From the NCBI GenBank assembly GCA_001801105.1, contig MGWS01000008.1, forward strand, positions 62,001-126,000: DNA of 64,000 nt. Direction: 5' to 3'. Under the pieces are notes generated by a model. That model had not been told where the DNA came from and ran no database searches. It was given only the letters and a program-made list of their open reading frames with translations. Of the stretch, positions 7,478-15,125 are shown in pieces. The number at the start of each line of letters is the position of its first letter. Within the stretch, counting starts at the first letter, position 1. The position numbers and the translations under genes are program-made. The stretch is from Gallionellales bacterium GWA2_60_18 (GTDB lineage: Bacteria; Pseudomonadota; Gammaproteobacteria; Burkholderiales; Gallionellaceae).

Positions 7478-9331
7478 TTACGCCACCTCTTCTAAACTCA
7501 TCTCCAGCTCCAGCCAGCTTTCCTCCAATTCTGCGACCTTGTTTTCCAGCACCTCACGCCTGGCGTTCAGGCTGGCGATGAAGTCGCTACTACATTCGGC
7601 ATAGGTGGCCGGGTCGCCTAACTTGCCGTTGATCTCTGCCAGCTCTGTCTGCGCTTTGTTCAGCTCGGTTTCGAGCTTGGTCTGTTTCGACTGTAGCGCC
7701 TTCCTGTTCGGCTTGGGCGCGGCTTTCTGGGGTGGTTTTTCCGGCTTGGCTTGCGCCGTCTCGCGCGGGCGGCGTGCTTCTATCCAGCTCTTGTAGTCTT
7801 CCAGATCGCCGTCGAACAGTTGGGCTTTCCCGTCGGCCACCAGCCACAGTTCATCGGCCACGGCGCGGATCAGGCTGCGGTCGTGGGACACCAGTACCAC
7901 AGCGCCGGTGTATTCCTCCAGCGCGATGGTAAGGGCGTCGCGCATGTCCAGATCAAGGTGGTTGGTGGGTTCGTCGAGCAGCAGCAGGTGCGGCTTTTGC
8001 CAGGCCAGCAGGGCGAGGGCAAGACGGCTCTTCTCGCCGCCGGAGAAGCTGGCCACAGGACGATCTTCGCTGTCCCCGGCCAAGCCGAAGCGACCGAGGA
8101 AGGTGCGCAGCGCCAGCGTGGTTTCCTTGGGCGCGAGCCGTTCCATATGCTGCAGCGGGGTAGCCGCGCTGTCGAGGTTCTCCAGCTGGTGCTGGGCGAA
8201 GTAGCCGATGCGGATATCCGGGGTGGTTTCCAGCTTGCCCGAGGTGGGCGCAAGTTCGCCGACCAGCAGCTTGATCAGCGTGGATTTGCCGGCGCCGTTC
8301 GGGCCGAGCAGGGCGATGCGCGCGCCGGCGCGCAGCAGCAGGTCGATGTTCCGGAACAGCTGCTTGTCGCCATAACCGAAGCCCATGTTCTCGGCGCGCA
8401 GCAGCAGGTCGGGGCTGCGCTCCGGCGCTTCGATCTCCAACTCGAAATGACCGTCGGCGACATGCGCCGGGGCGATGCGCGTGAGCCGCTCCAGCGCCTT
8501 GACGCGGCTCTGCGCCTGCTTGGCCTTGGTGGCCTTGGCGCGGAAGCGACGCACGAAGTCTTCCAGATGCGCGATCTTGGCCTGTTGCGTCTGGTATGCC
8601 TGATTCTGCTGGGCGATGCGCTCGGCGCGGGCGCGCTCGAAGTCGTCGTAGTCGCCGGCATAGCTGTCGATGACGCAGTCGTGGACATGGGCGATACGGT
8701 TGACGGTGGCGTTGAGGAATTCGCGGTCGTGCGACACCAGCAGAATGCTGCCGGGATAACGCGACAGGTATTGCTCCAGCCAGAGGATCGCCTCGAGGTC
8801 GAGATGATTGGTCGGCTCGTCGAGCAGCAGCAGGTCGGCGCGGTGCATCAGCGCGCGCGCCAGGTTGAGGCGCATGCGCCAGCCGCCGGAAAAACTGGTC
8901 ACCGGGCGCACCAGACTGTCGCTGGCAAAGCCCAGCCCGTTCAGCAGTTGCGCGGCGCGCGCCGGAGCGCCGTAACCGTCGATAGCTTCGAACTGGTGCT
9001 GGGCATCGAACCAAGCGGTGTCATGCTGTTCGCGCGCCAGGGTCTTTTCCAGCCGGCGCAACTGCACGTCACCGTCCAGCACGAATTCCAGCGCGGGCTG
9101 GTCGGAACTGGCGATCTCCTGTTCGACATAGGCAATGGTCTTGCCGCTTTGCAGCGAGATGTCGCCGCCGTCCGGTTTGAGTTCGCCGCGTATCAGGCGG
9201 AACAGGGTGGATTTGCCGCAACCGTTCTTGCCGACCAGACCGATGCGCTGGTTGGCGAACGCCTGCAGGTTCGCCTGTTGGAACAGCGGAGCACCGCCTT
9301 GCAGGAAGGTCATGTTCTGTATGTTGAGCAT
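7478..9331 (-). CDS. yheS: ABC-F ATPase, YheS-like
   Basis: A 617-aa soluble protein with two ABC ATPase domains and no membrane segment, the layout of ABC-F proteins that act on the ribosome. The first domain has GLVGKNGCGKST and the signature FSGGWRMRLNLARALM, and the second has GPNGAGKST and FSGGEKSRLALALL. The linker between domains and the C-terminal coiled coil (Lys/Gln/Glu-rich, ending LEESWLELEMSLEEVA) fit the YheS branch. The ATG at 9331 starts at the conserved MLNIQNMTF; a GTG extension upstream is possible but unconvincing. It faces fabG tail to tail, an unusual partner. Confidence 0.93.
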   Translation of the reverse strand: MLNIQNMTFLQGGAPLFQQANLQAFANQRIGLVGKNGCGKSTLFRLIRGELKPDGGDISLQSGKTIAYVEQEIASSDQPALEFVLDGDVQLRRLEKTLAREQHDTAWFDAQHQFEAIDGYGAPARAAQLLNGLGFASDSLVRPVTSFSGGWRMRLNLARALMHRADLLLLDEPTNHLDLEAILWLEQYLSRYPGSILLVSHDREFLNATVNRIAHVHDCVIDSYAGDYDDFERARAERIAQQNQAYQTQQAKIAHLEDFVRRFRAKATKAKQAQSRVKALERLTRIAPAHVADGHFELEIEAPERSPDLLLRAENMGFGYGDKQLFRNIDLLLRAGARIALLGPNGAGKSTLIKLLVGELAPTSGKLETTPDIRIGYFAQHQLENLDSAATPLQHMERLAPKETTLALRTFLGRFGLAGDSEDRPVASFSGGEKSRLALALLAWQKPHLLLLDEPTNHLDLDMRDALTIALEEYTGAVVLVSHDRSLIRAVADELWLVADGKAQLFDGDLEDYKSWIEARRPRETAQAKPEKPPQKAAPKPNRKALQSKQTKLETELNKAQTELAEINGKLGDPATYAECSSDFIASLNARREVLENKVAELEESWLELEMSLEEVA

Positions 9332-9427
9332 CGCCCCATGATAGCAGAGGGGCACGGCCATCCGGCTTATAGCGCCCGTGATACCTGGGATACGGACGCC
9401 TTTATTTAATTTGACATAATATACATT

Positions 9428-9541
9428 ATGCGTAATTCAGGAAAGCCCAACACCGTATGGTTGTATCCGAAATCCGGATATCACATACCCGGCAAGACCT
9501 ATGCTCCGATTCGACCGCCAAGCCCAGGCAATAACCGATAA
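9428..9541 (+). CDS. Small ORF of unknown function, 37 aa
   Basis: An ATG-initiated frame encodes a basic, Pro-rich 37-aa peptide beginning MRNSGKPNTVWLYPKSGYH. TTGACA lies at 9411-9416, inside an A+T-rich stretch with a short inverted repeat (ATAAT/ATTAT) just before the ATG; that layout resembles promoters of small autoregulated modules. No Shine-Dalgarno sequence is clear. I do not recognise the peptide. It could be a remnant of a toxin-antitoxin gene or chance. Confidence 0.3.
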   Translation: MRNSGKPNTVWLYPKSGYHIPGKTYAPIRPPSPGNNR

Positions 9542-9544
9542 AAC

Positions 9545-9703
9545 ATGAAGAGTCTGCTCTATCATATTGTTTCATTGCATCTCAATGGCGATGCTGAATC
9601 GCCAGAAACCGCATCGCGCTCTGCGCTGACGCTGTCTTCAATACGCAAAAACAATCGGCGCGATAGGAAAAAAACATTTCCCGTGATGAAGCGGTTCCAC
9701 TAG
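9545..9703 (+). CDS. Small ORF of unknown function, 52 aa
   Basis: This frame starts 3 nt after the stop codon of the 37-aa ORF and encodes a 52-aa basic peptide beginning MKSLLYHIVSLHLNGDAE. Tight spacing suggests a coupled pair, but composition gives no strong coding signal and no family is recognised. The remaining spacer, 9704-9774, holds the rubrerythrin leader and probably its promoter. Confidence 0.2.
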   Translation: MKSLLYHIVSLHLNGDAESPETASRSALTLSSIRKNNRRDRKKTFPVMKRFH

Positions 9704-9774
9704 ATTATCATTGTTGATTATGATTGACGCCATAGCCTGATGATTGAATATTTCAACCCACAAAGGAGAACATC

Positions 9775-10194
9775 ATGAACCTGAAAGGCAGCAAGACCGA
9801 GCAGCACCTGAAAGACGCATTTGCCGGAGAATCCCAGGCCAATCGCCGCTATCTCTATTTCGCAAGCAAAGCGGATGTCGAAGGCTGCAACGATGTGGCC
9901 GCCCTGTTCCGCTCCACTGCGGAAGGCGAAACCGGTCATGCGCACGGCCATCTTGAATATCTGGAACAGTGCGGCGATCCTGCCACCGGCATGCCGTTCG
10001 GCGGCACGTCGGACAATCTCAAGACCGCAGTTGCCGGCGAGACCCACGAATATACGGACATGTATCCCGGTATGGCCAAGACCGCCCGCGAGGAAGGTTT
10101 TGACGAAATCGCCGACTGGTTCGAAACGCTGGCCAAGGCGGAACGCTCTCACGCCAACCGCTTCCAGAAAGCCTTGGGGGAACTGAGCATTTGA
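9775..10194 (+). CDS. Rubrerythrin-type diiron protein
   Basis: A 139-aa ferritin-like four-helix protein of the rubrerythrin family, which reduces peroxide at a diiron site. Ligand candidates are E19, E52 and H55 in GETGH, E89 and E92 in GETHEYTDM, and E123 and H126 in AERSH. The rubredoxin domain usual in classic rubrerythrin is absent, so an external electron donor is needed; the Fe-S protein encoded next is the obvious candidate. AAAGGAGAA precedes the ATG. It heads a three-gene plus-strand unit. Confidence 0.92.
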   Translation: MNLKGSKTEQHLKDAFAGESQANRRYLYFASKADVEGCNDVAALFRSTAEGETGHAHGHLEYLEQCGDPATGMPFGGTSDNLKTAVAGETHEYTDMYPGMAKTAREEGFDEIADWFETLAKAERSHANRFQKALGELSI

Positions 10195-10259
10195 AACCCG
10201 GCGCCGGTACATAGCGCTGCACGGCACCCTTGTAGCTGAATAAATACAGGAAATTCTCC

Positions 10260-11594
10260 ATGGCTGACCCTGCTCGCGAGGGCAACCTCGAAGCACCCAC
10301 CCGCCATCCACTGGACTGGCGCAACCCGGATTTTTACGATGAGGCATCGCTGTTCCGGGAAATGGAGCGGGTCTTCGAGATATGTCACGGCTGTCGCCGT
10401 TGCGTCAGCCTGTGCCATGCCTTCCCTACCCTGTTCGACCTGGTGGACGAGTCAGAATCGACGGATGTGGCGGGGGTCGGCAAAGGCGATTACGTGCAGG
10501 TCGTGGATCACTGCTACCTCTGCGACCTGTGCTACATGACCAAGTGCCCCTATGTGCCGCCGCACCAGTGGAATCTGGATTTCCCCCATCTGATGCTGCG
10601 CGCCAAGGCGGTCAAATACCGGAAGGGCGAGGTCAAGCTGCGCGACCGCATCCTGACCAGTACCGATGCGGTAGGCAGCATCGCGGGCATCCCGGTGGTG
10701 GCGCAGGTGGTCAATGCGGTCAACCGTCTCCGCCCTGCCCGCGCCGTCATGGAATCCGTCGCGAAAGTGCACCGCGACGCCTGGCTGCCCGAATTCGACA
10801 GCAATTCATTGCGCAAGCGCCTGTCCGGCCATGCCAGCGAGCTGGTCGCCGAGCCGGCCGGCCGCACCCGCGGCAAGGTGGCCTTGTTTGCCACCTGCTA
10901 CATGAACCGTAACGAACCCGGCCCCGGCGAAGATCTGGTCGCCGTGTTCGAACACAATGGCATACCCGTCACACTGGCCGGAAAGGAACGCTGTTGCGGT
11001 ATGCCCAAGATGGAGTTGGGCCATCTCGAAGCCGTCGCCGAGGCCAAGGAAGCCAACATCCCCGTCCTCGCCAAGCTGGTGGACGAAGGCTGGGACCTGA
11101 CCGCGCTGGTACCCTCCTGCGTGCTCATGTTCAAGAAAGAACTGCCGTTGCTGTTCCCGGACGATGCGGATGTCATAAAGGTGAGCAAGGCTTTCTACGA
11201 CCCCTTCGAATACCTGATGTTGCGCCACAAGGAAGGCAAGTTCAGCACCGATTTCAGGAACGGGCTGGGCAAAGTGGCCTATCATGCGGCCTGCCACCAG
11301 CGCGTGCAGAACATCGGCCCGAAGACACGCGAGACACTGTCAATGATTCCCGATACCGAAGTGGAGATCATCGAGCGCTGCTCCGGCCACGATGGCACCT
11401 ATGCGGTAAAGAAGGAGTTTCACGCGCACGCCATGAAGATCGTCAAGCCCGTGGTAGAACGGGTGAAAAAGGCCGAGGCGCAGCATTTCGGTAGCGACTG
11501 CGCCATGGCCGGCCACCACATCGGCCATGCCTTGGCGGACGGGCGCGCGCCGGAACACCCGGTCACCCTGCTGCGGCAGGCTTACGGCATCTAA
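10260..11594 (+). CDS. GlpC/HdrD-like Fe-S oxidoreductase with CCG domains
   Basis: A 444-aa cytosolic protein. Two 4Fe-4S clusters are predicted from C42-C45-C48-C52 and C85-C88-C91-C96; the latter is followed by P, as in ferredoxins. The C-terminal half holds two CCG-type segments (ERCCGMPKMELG and HAACHQRVQ...CSGHDGTY) as in GlpC, glycolate oxidase GlcF and heterodisulfide reductase subunits. No flavin domain is present, so it is probably an electron-transfer partner. It is sandwiched between rubrerythrin and DUF3501 genes, pointing to peroxide or redox stress. AGGAAAT lies before the ATG. Confidence 0.88.
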   Translation: MADPAREGNLEAPTRHPLDWRNPDFYDEASLFREMERVFEICHGCRRCVSLCHAFPTLFDLVDESESTDVAGVGKGDYVQVVDHCYLCDLCYMTKCPYVPPHQWNLDFPHLMLRAKAVKYRKGEVKLRDRILTSTDAVGSIAGIPVVAQVVNAVNRLRPARAVMESVAKVHRDAWLPEFDSNSLRKRLSGHASELVAEPAGRTRGKVALFATCYMNRNEPGPGEDLVAVFEHNGIPVTLAGKERCCGMPKMELGHLEAVAEAKEANIPVLAKLVDEGWDLTALVPSCVLMFKKELPLLFPDDADVIKVSKAFYDPFEYLMLRHKEGKFSTDFRNGLGKVAYHAACHQRVQNIGPKTRETLSMIPDTEVEIIERCSGHDGTYAVKKEFHAHAMKIVKPVVERVKKAEAQHFGSDCAMAGHHIGHALADGRAPEHPVTLLRQAYGI

Positions 11595-11606
11595 GGAGTA
11601 AGGCGA

Positions 11607-12191
11607 ATGAGCATGTTGTTGACCCCCGAAAATCTTTACCCCCTGGAAGAGTACGCCAGGATCCGCAACGAGTTCCGCAACAAGGTCATGAAGCACAAGG
11701 TGCGCCGCAGGCTGCCGCTGGGCCCATGTGCCACCCTGTATTTCGAGGACAGGCTCACCATGCAGTATCAGGTGCAGGAGATGCTGCGCCTGGAACGCAT
11801 CTTCGAGCCGGAAAAGATACAGGAAGAACTCGCAGTCTATAACCCGCTCATCCCCAATGGCAGCAACTGGAAGGCGACCTTCATGCTGGAATATCAGGAT
11901 GTGGCCGAGCGCCGCGCGGCGCTTGCCCGGCTGATCGGTGTCGAAAAAGCCATCTGGATCCAGGTAAAGGGCTTCGACAAGGTGCATCCCATCGCCAACG
12001 AAGACCTCGACCGGCAAACCGCAGACAAGACTTCATCGGTACATTTCCTGCGCTTCGAGCTGACGCCGGAGATGATTGCGGCGATCAAGCGGGGTGAGGC
12101 CTTGCGGGCGGGCATCGAACACGCCGCCTACCACGCGGAAACGGATGTCCCTCAGCCGGTACGCGATTCGCTGGTCGCCGACCTGCGCTGA
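11607..12191 (+). CDS. DUF3501 family protein
   Basis: A 194-aa protein matching DUF3501 by its pattern: LTPENLYPLEEYARIRNEFR, RRRLPLGPCATLYFEDRLTM, and NPLIPNGSNWKATFMLEY. No catalytic motif or membrane segment is seen. It begins 12 nt after the Fe-S protein gene with AAGGAG 9 nt before the ATG, so the three genes are one operon. This gene trio recurs in proteobacteria, as I recall, which supports a joint redox role, but the biochemical function is unknown. Confidence 0.82.
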   Translation: MSMLLTPENLYPLEEYARIRNEFRNKVMKHKVRRRLPLGPCATLYFEDRLTMQYQVQEMLRLERIFEPEKIQEELAVYNPLIPNGSNWKATFMLEYQDVAERRAALARLIGVEKAIWIQVKGFDKVHPIANEDLDRQTADKTSSVHFLRFELTPEMIAAIKRGEALRAGIEHAAYHAETDVPQPVRDSLVADLR

Positions 12192-12213
12192 CGCTGCAAC
12201 CTGCCGCAACGCT

Positions 12214-14208
12214 TCATGCCTCTTCCCCCAGCAAATGCAGGACCAGTGACCTGAGCTTGGCCGGCTTGACCGGCTTGTGCAGCAGATGATGCCCATTGAC
12301 GCTGGCCAGCTTCATCACCGTCGGGCTGGTGTCCCCGCTGATCAGCAGGCTGGGTATCAGCCTGTTGTAGTACATGCGAACCCGTGTGATGACATCGACG
12401 CCGTTTGCGTCATTTCCCAGCTGGTAATCGCTGATGATGAAATCCCATCTCGCCCCTTCGCGCAGGTGCCTTTCCACCTCGGCCAGCGAGGCTGCCGCAG
12501 TCACCTCGCAACCCCATGAAGCCAGGATTCCCGCCGTGCCGGCCAGCACCATCGGGTCATCGTCCACCACCAGCAATTTCTTTCCTTCCAGCGGATGGCT
12601 GTCGATGGCCCGTTCGGAATCCGTCCGGGTCTGCGCGGCTGCCGTTGCGGCAGGCTGCCTGCCGGGGTGGATCGCGACCGGCACCTCCACGGCGAACACG
12701 GAACCCTTGTTGGGTGCGGAGCGCAGATCGATGCGATGTCCGAGCAATTTCACCAGGCGGTTCACGATGGACAATCCCAGCCCCAATCCCTTGGTTGCAT
12801 CCAGTTGCGGCTGGCTCAACTGGAAGAACTCACGGAAGACGTTGGTCTGATCCTCTCTGGAAATGCCGACGCCGTTGTCGCGCACTTCGATGCGCAGTAA
12901 CCGTCCGCGGCAACGGCAGGCGACCAGGACGCAGCCGTTCGGGTATGTGTAGCGTATCGCATTGCTGACCAGGTTCGTCAGAATACGCTCCAGCAGCAAG
13001 GGATCGCTGGTGACCACGGCGTTGCATGGCCTGACGACCAGGCGAATGCTCTTGATGCTGGCAACCATCCGGTAGTCTGCCGCAACCCGCTCCAACATGG
13101 CATTCATATCGCAATTCTGCACTTGCGGCATGATCGATCCGGCATCCAGTTTGGAAATGTCGAGCAAGGCGTTCAATAGCGTGGAAAGTGCCTCGACGGA
13201 TTGTTCCACTTGCCCGACCAGATGTTGCTGCCCGGCATCGGAAATCCTGTGTTGCAATTCGGCTATATACAAACCCAGTGCATGCAGCGGCTGGCGCAGA
13301 TCATGGCTGGCCACTGCCAGGAAACGGCTCTTGTCATAGCTGGCGCGTTCCGCTTCTTCTTTCTTGAGCCGCAACGCCTGGGTCGCCTCTTCGACGCGCT
13401 GTTCCAGCCGTCCGTGCTCCTCCTGCAGATCCTCGGTCATTTGATTCAACCCTTGCGCCAGAGTATCCAATTCTTCAACCGGGGATTGCATCACAATGCG
13501 GGTGTCGAGCTTGCCCTCGCCGATGGCCTGCACGGCTTCGCTCAGCTGGCGCACCGGGCGGGTGATGCTGCGGCTGGCACGATGTACCAGATAAAGCACG
13601 ATGCTCACGAACAGCAAAGTCGCAAGCAGCGTGAACCGGAGCATGCGCGTCTTGGCTTGCTCCATGCGGAGCCTGTCCATTTCCACGACGACCGACCCTA
13701 CCTGCTGCACCAGTTGCTTTTCTTCGAACTCGCCCAGCGGCACTTGCGCCGGGATGATCGGATGGTATATCCACAAGCTGCGCTCGTTGCTGCGGATAGG
13801 CGTCAGCAGATTCACTTCCTTGTCTTCGGCTTTCTTGAATTGGGGGCGGTTCAGATAATCGGACAGTTCGCCATCGCCTGCTTCCAGGCCATCCTTGAGA
13901 TGCCCGGAAAATTCGCCGGCCCTGACCAGAGTTTCGGAAGCCGAGTTCAGCACCGCCAGCCCGCGCACATCCGGCTGTTGCAAAACTCCTTTGGCGATGT
14001 TCTGCAGGAACTCCTGATTGCTGGAAAACACGCCGTACTCGCTGCTCGATGCGAGTTGGCGCGCGACCAGTTTGCCTCGTTCCAGCAGATCCTCGTCCAT
14101 GCCAGAAAAACGGTCGTGCAGAAACCATGCTTCCAGGCTAACCACCATGATGAGCGATGGGATGAGCGTCAGCAGGGCAACCTGTGTGCGGATGCCAAAT
14201 TGTTTCAT
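12214..14208 (-). CDS. Hybrid sensor histidine kinase with receiver domain
   Basis: A 664-aa membrane sensor. Order: transmembrane helix ~9-29, a periplasmic sensor region of about 160 residues, second helix ~190-208, HAMP (~209-262), coiled coil, HisKA with H302 in ASHDLRQPLHALG, HATPase with N412, DNGVGI and GLGLGLS, then a C-terminal receiver with D549/D550 and phospho-acceptor D594. No DNA-binding regulator lies nearby. Its ATG overlaps the stop codon of the substrate-binding protein gene (4 nt), and GGAGGAAAG precedes it. Coupling to a periplasmic binding protein suggests that protein presents the signal. Confidence 0.93.
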   Translation of the reverse strand: MKQFGIRTQVALLTLIPSLIMVVSLEAWFLHDRFSGMDEDLLERGKLVARQLASSSEYGVFSSNQEFLQNIAKGVLQQPDVRGLAVLNSASETLVRAGEFSGHLKDGLEAGDGELSDYLNRPQFKKAEDKEVNLLTPIRSNERSLWIYHPIIPAQVPLGEFEEKQLVQQVGSVVVEMDRLRMEQAKTRMLRFTLLATLLFVSIVLYLVHRASRSITRPVRQLSEAVQAIGEGKLDTRIVMQSPVEELDTLAQGLNQMTEDLQEEHGRLEQRVEEATQALRLKKEEAERASYDKSRFLAVASHDLRQPLHALGLYIAELQHRISDAGQQHLVGQVEQSVEALSTLLNALLDISKLDAGSIMPQVQNCDMNAMLERVAADYRMVASIKSIRLVVRPCNAVVTSDPLLLERILTNLVSNAIRYTYPNGCVLVACRCRGRLLRIEVRDNGVGISREDQTNVFREFFQLSQPQLDATKGLGLGLSIVNRLVKLLGHRIDLRSAPNKGSVFAVEVPVAIHPGRQPAATAAAQTRTDSERAIDSHPLEGKKLLVVDDDPMVLAGTAGILASWGCEVTAAASLAEVERHLREGARWDFIISDYQLGNDANGVDVITRVRMYYNRLIPSLLISGDTSPTVMKLASVNGHHLLHKPVKPAKLRSLVLHLLGEEA

Positions 14209-15116
14209 CGTCTTTCCTCCATTGCCTTGTTCATGCGTTCACGTATCGTTTCCGGCGTATCCAGGAATATCCCCAGCGAACGCGCGACCTGTCGGTTCAG
14301 ACCGATATCGAATGAAGTCGGGTATTGCGCTTCAGGCAGGCGCCTGCTTCTTGCGAACAGGAGTATCTCCGTGCCGGTCTGTTCGGCGATCTGCTCGGGC
14401 GTGGAAAATATGGCGCACAGTGCGCCGGCATTCAGATAGGCCTGCGACAGCCCGACCAGCGGAACCTTGTGCCGGTAGCTGGTCAGCAGGATGTTGCGCA
14501 CGTTGCTGCCGTTGTAGACCGCGCTGTCGGGAACCGCCAGCAGCAGATCGCTCTGGTTCAGGATTTCGTCCAGGCTGGCAAACAGCGTTTCATTCGAACG
14601 GACCGCTAGCGCGACCAGCGACAAGCCACGTTCGACGCTGCCCGATTGCAGTTCTTGCAGGTTGATCCGCGCCCCCGGCGAGTACAGCAGCCCCAGCCTG
14701 CGATGGCCGGGCAGCGCGGCCCGGATGAAATCCAGCTGGCGTTCCGGAGGCTGCTCGATATAGATGGCAGACAGAGGCCTGGAGCGGTGTTGCGCCGCGT
14801 ATCGTTCGCGCAGCGAATCATGGCCCGCTTTGGGGATCATGGCACCCAGCACCGGCGCCGTGAAATTGGTGATGGCGAATTCCGTCGCCTTCATGCCGAC
14901 GGCGACGATCAGGTCGGGTTGAGCGCCTCCCCCTGTCTCCGAGACGATCACATCCGCCCTCTCCGAAGCCAGCGCTTTGGAGAGGGACATAGAGAATTGC
15001 AGATAGGCGGGCGACCTGTCGCTCAACAGCAGGCGGACGTTCAGCGGGGCAGCCTGAACCGTGGCGGCCAGCAACATGGCCGCGCCTGACAGTAGAATGA
15101 ACAGGTAACGCAACAA
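14205..15116 (-). CDS. Periplasmic ABC-type substrate-binding protein (no permease nearby)
   Basis: A 303-aa exported protein with a signal peptide (LLSGAAMLLAATVQA, cleavage near residue 22). The fold resembles the ABC_sub_bind/TrpX-type family: a lobe with DLIVAVGMKATEFAI, then LDFIRAALPGHRRLGLLYSPGA, and SDLLLAVPDSAVYN. No ABC permease or ATPase is encoded nearby; instead it lies between a TonB receptor and a sensor kinase, 9 nt after the first and overlapping the second. A role as ligand-binding input for the kinase is more likely than transport. The ligand is unknown. Confidence 0.85.
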   Translation of the reverse strand: MLRYLFILLSGAAMLLAATVQAAPLNVRLLLSDRSPAYLQFSMSLSKALASERADVIVSETGGGAQPDLIVAVGMKATEFAITNFTAPVLGAMIPKAGHDSLRERYAAQHRSRPLSAIYIEQPPERQLDFIRAALPGHRRLGLLYSPGARINLQELQSGSVERGLSLVALAVRSNETLFASLDEILNQSDLLLAVPDSAVYNGSNVRNILLTSYRHKVPLVGLSQAYLNAGALCAIFSTPEQIAEQTGTEILLFARSRRLPEAQYPTSFDIGLNRQVARSLGIFLDTPETIRERMNKAMEERR

Positions 15117-15125
15117 GTCGTATCC

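Noticed and set aside
7751..9409. 552-aa plus-strand frame opposite the ABC-F gene
   Set aside because: No recognisable domain, Gln/Ala/Val-rich composition typical of antisense frames, and the minus strand encodes a complete ABC-F protein.
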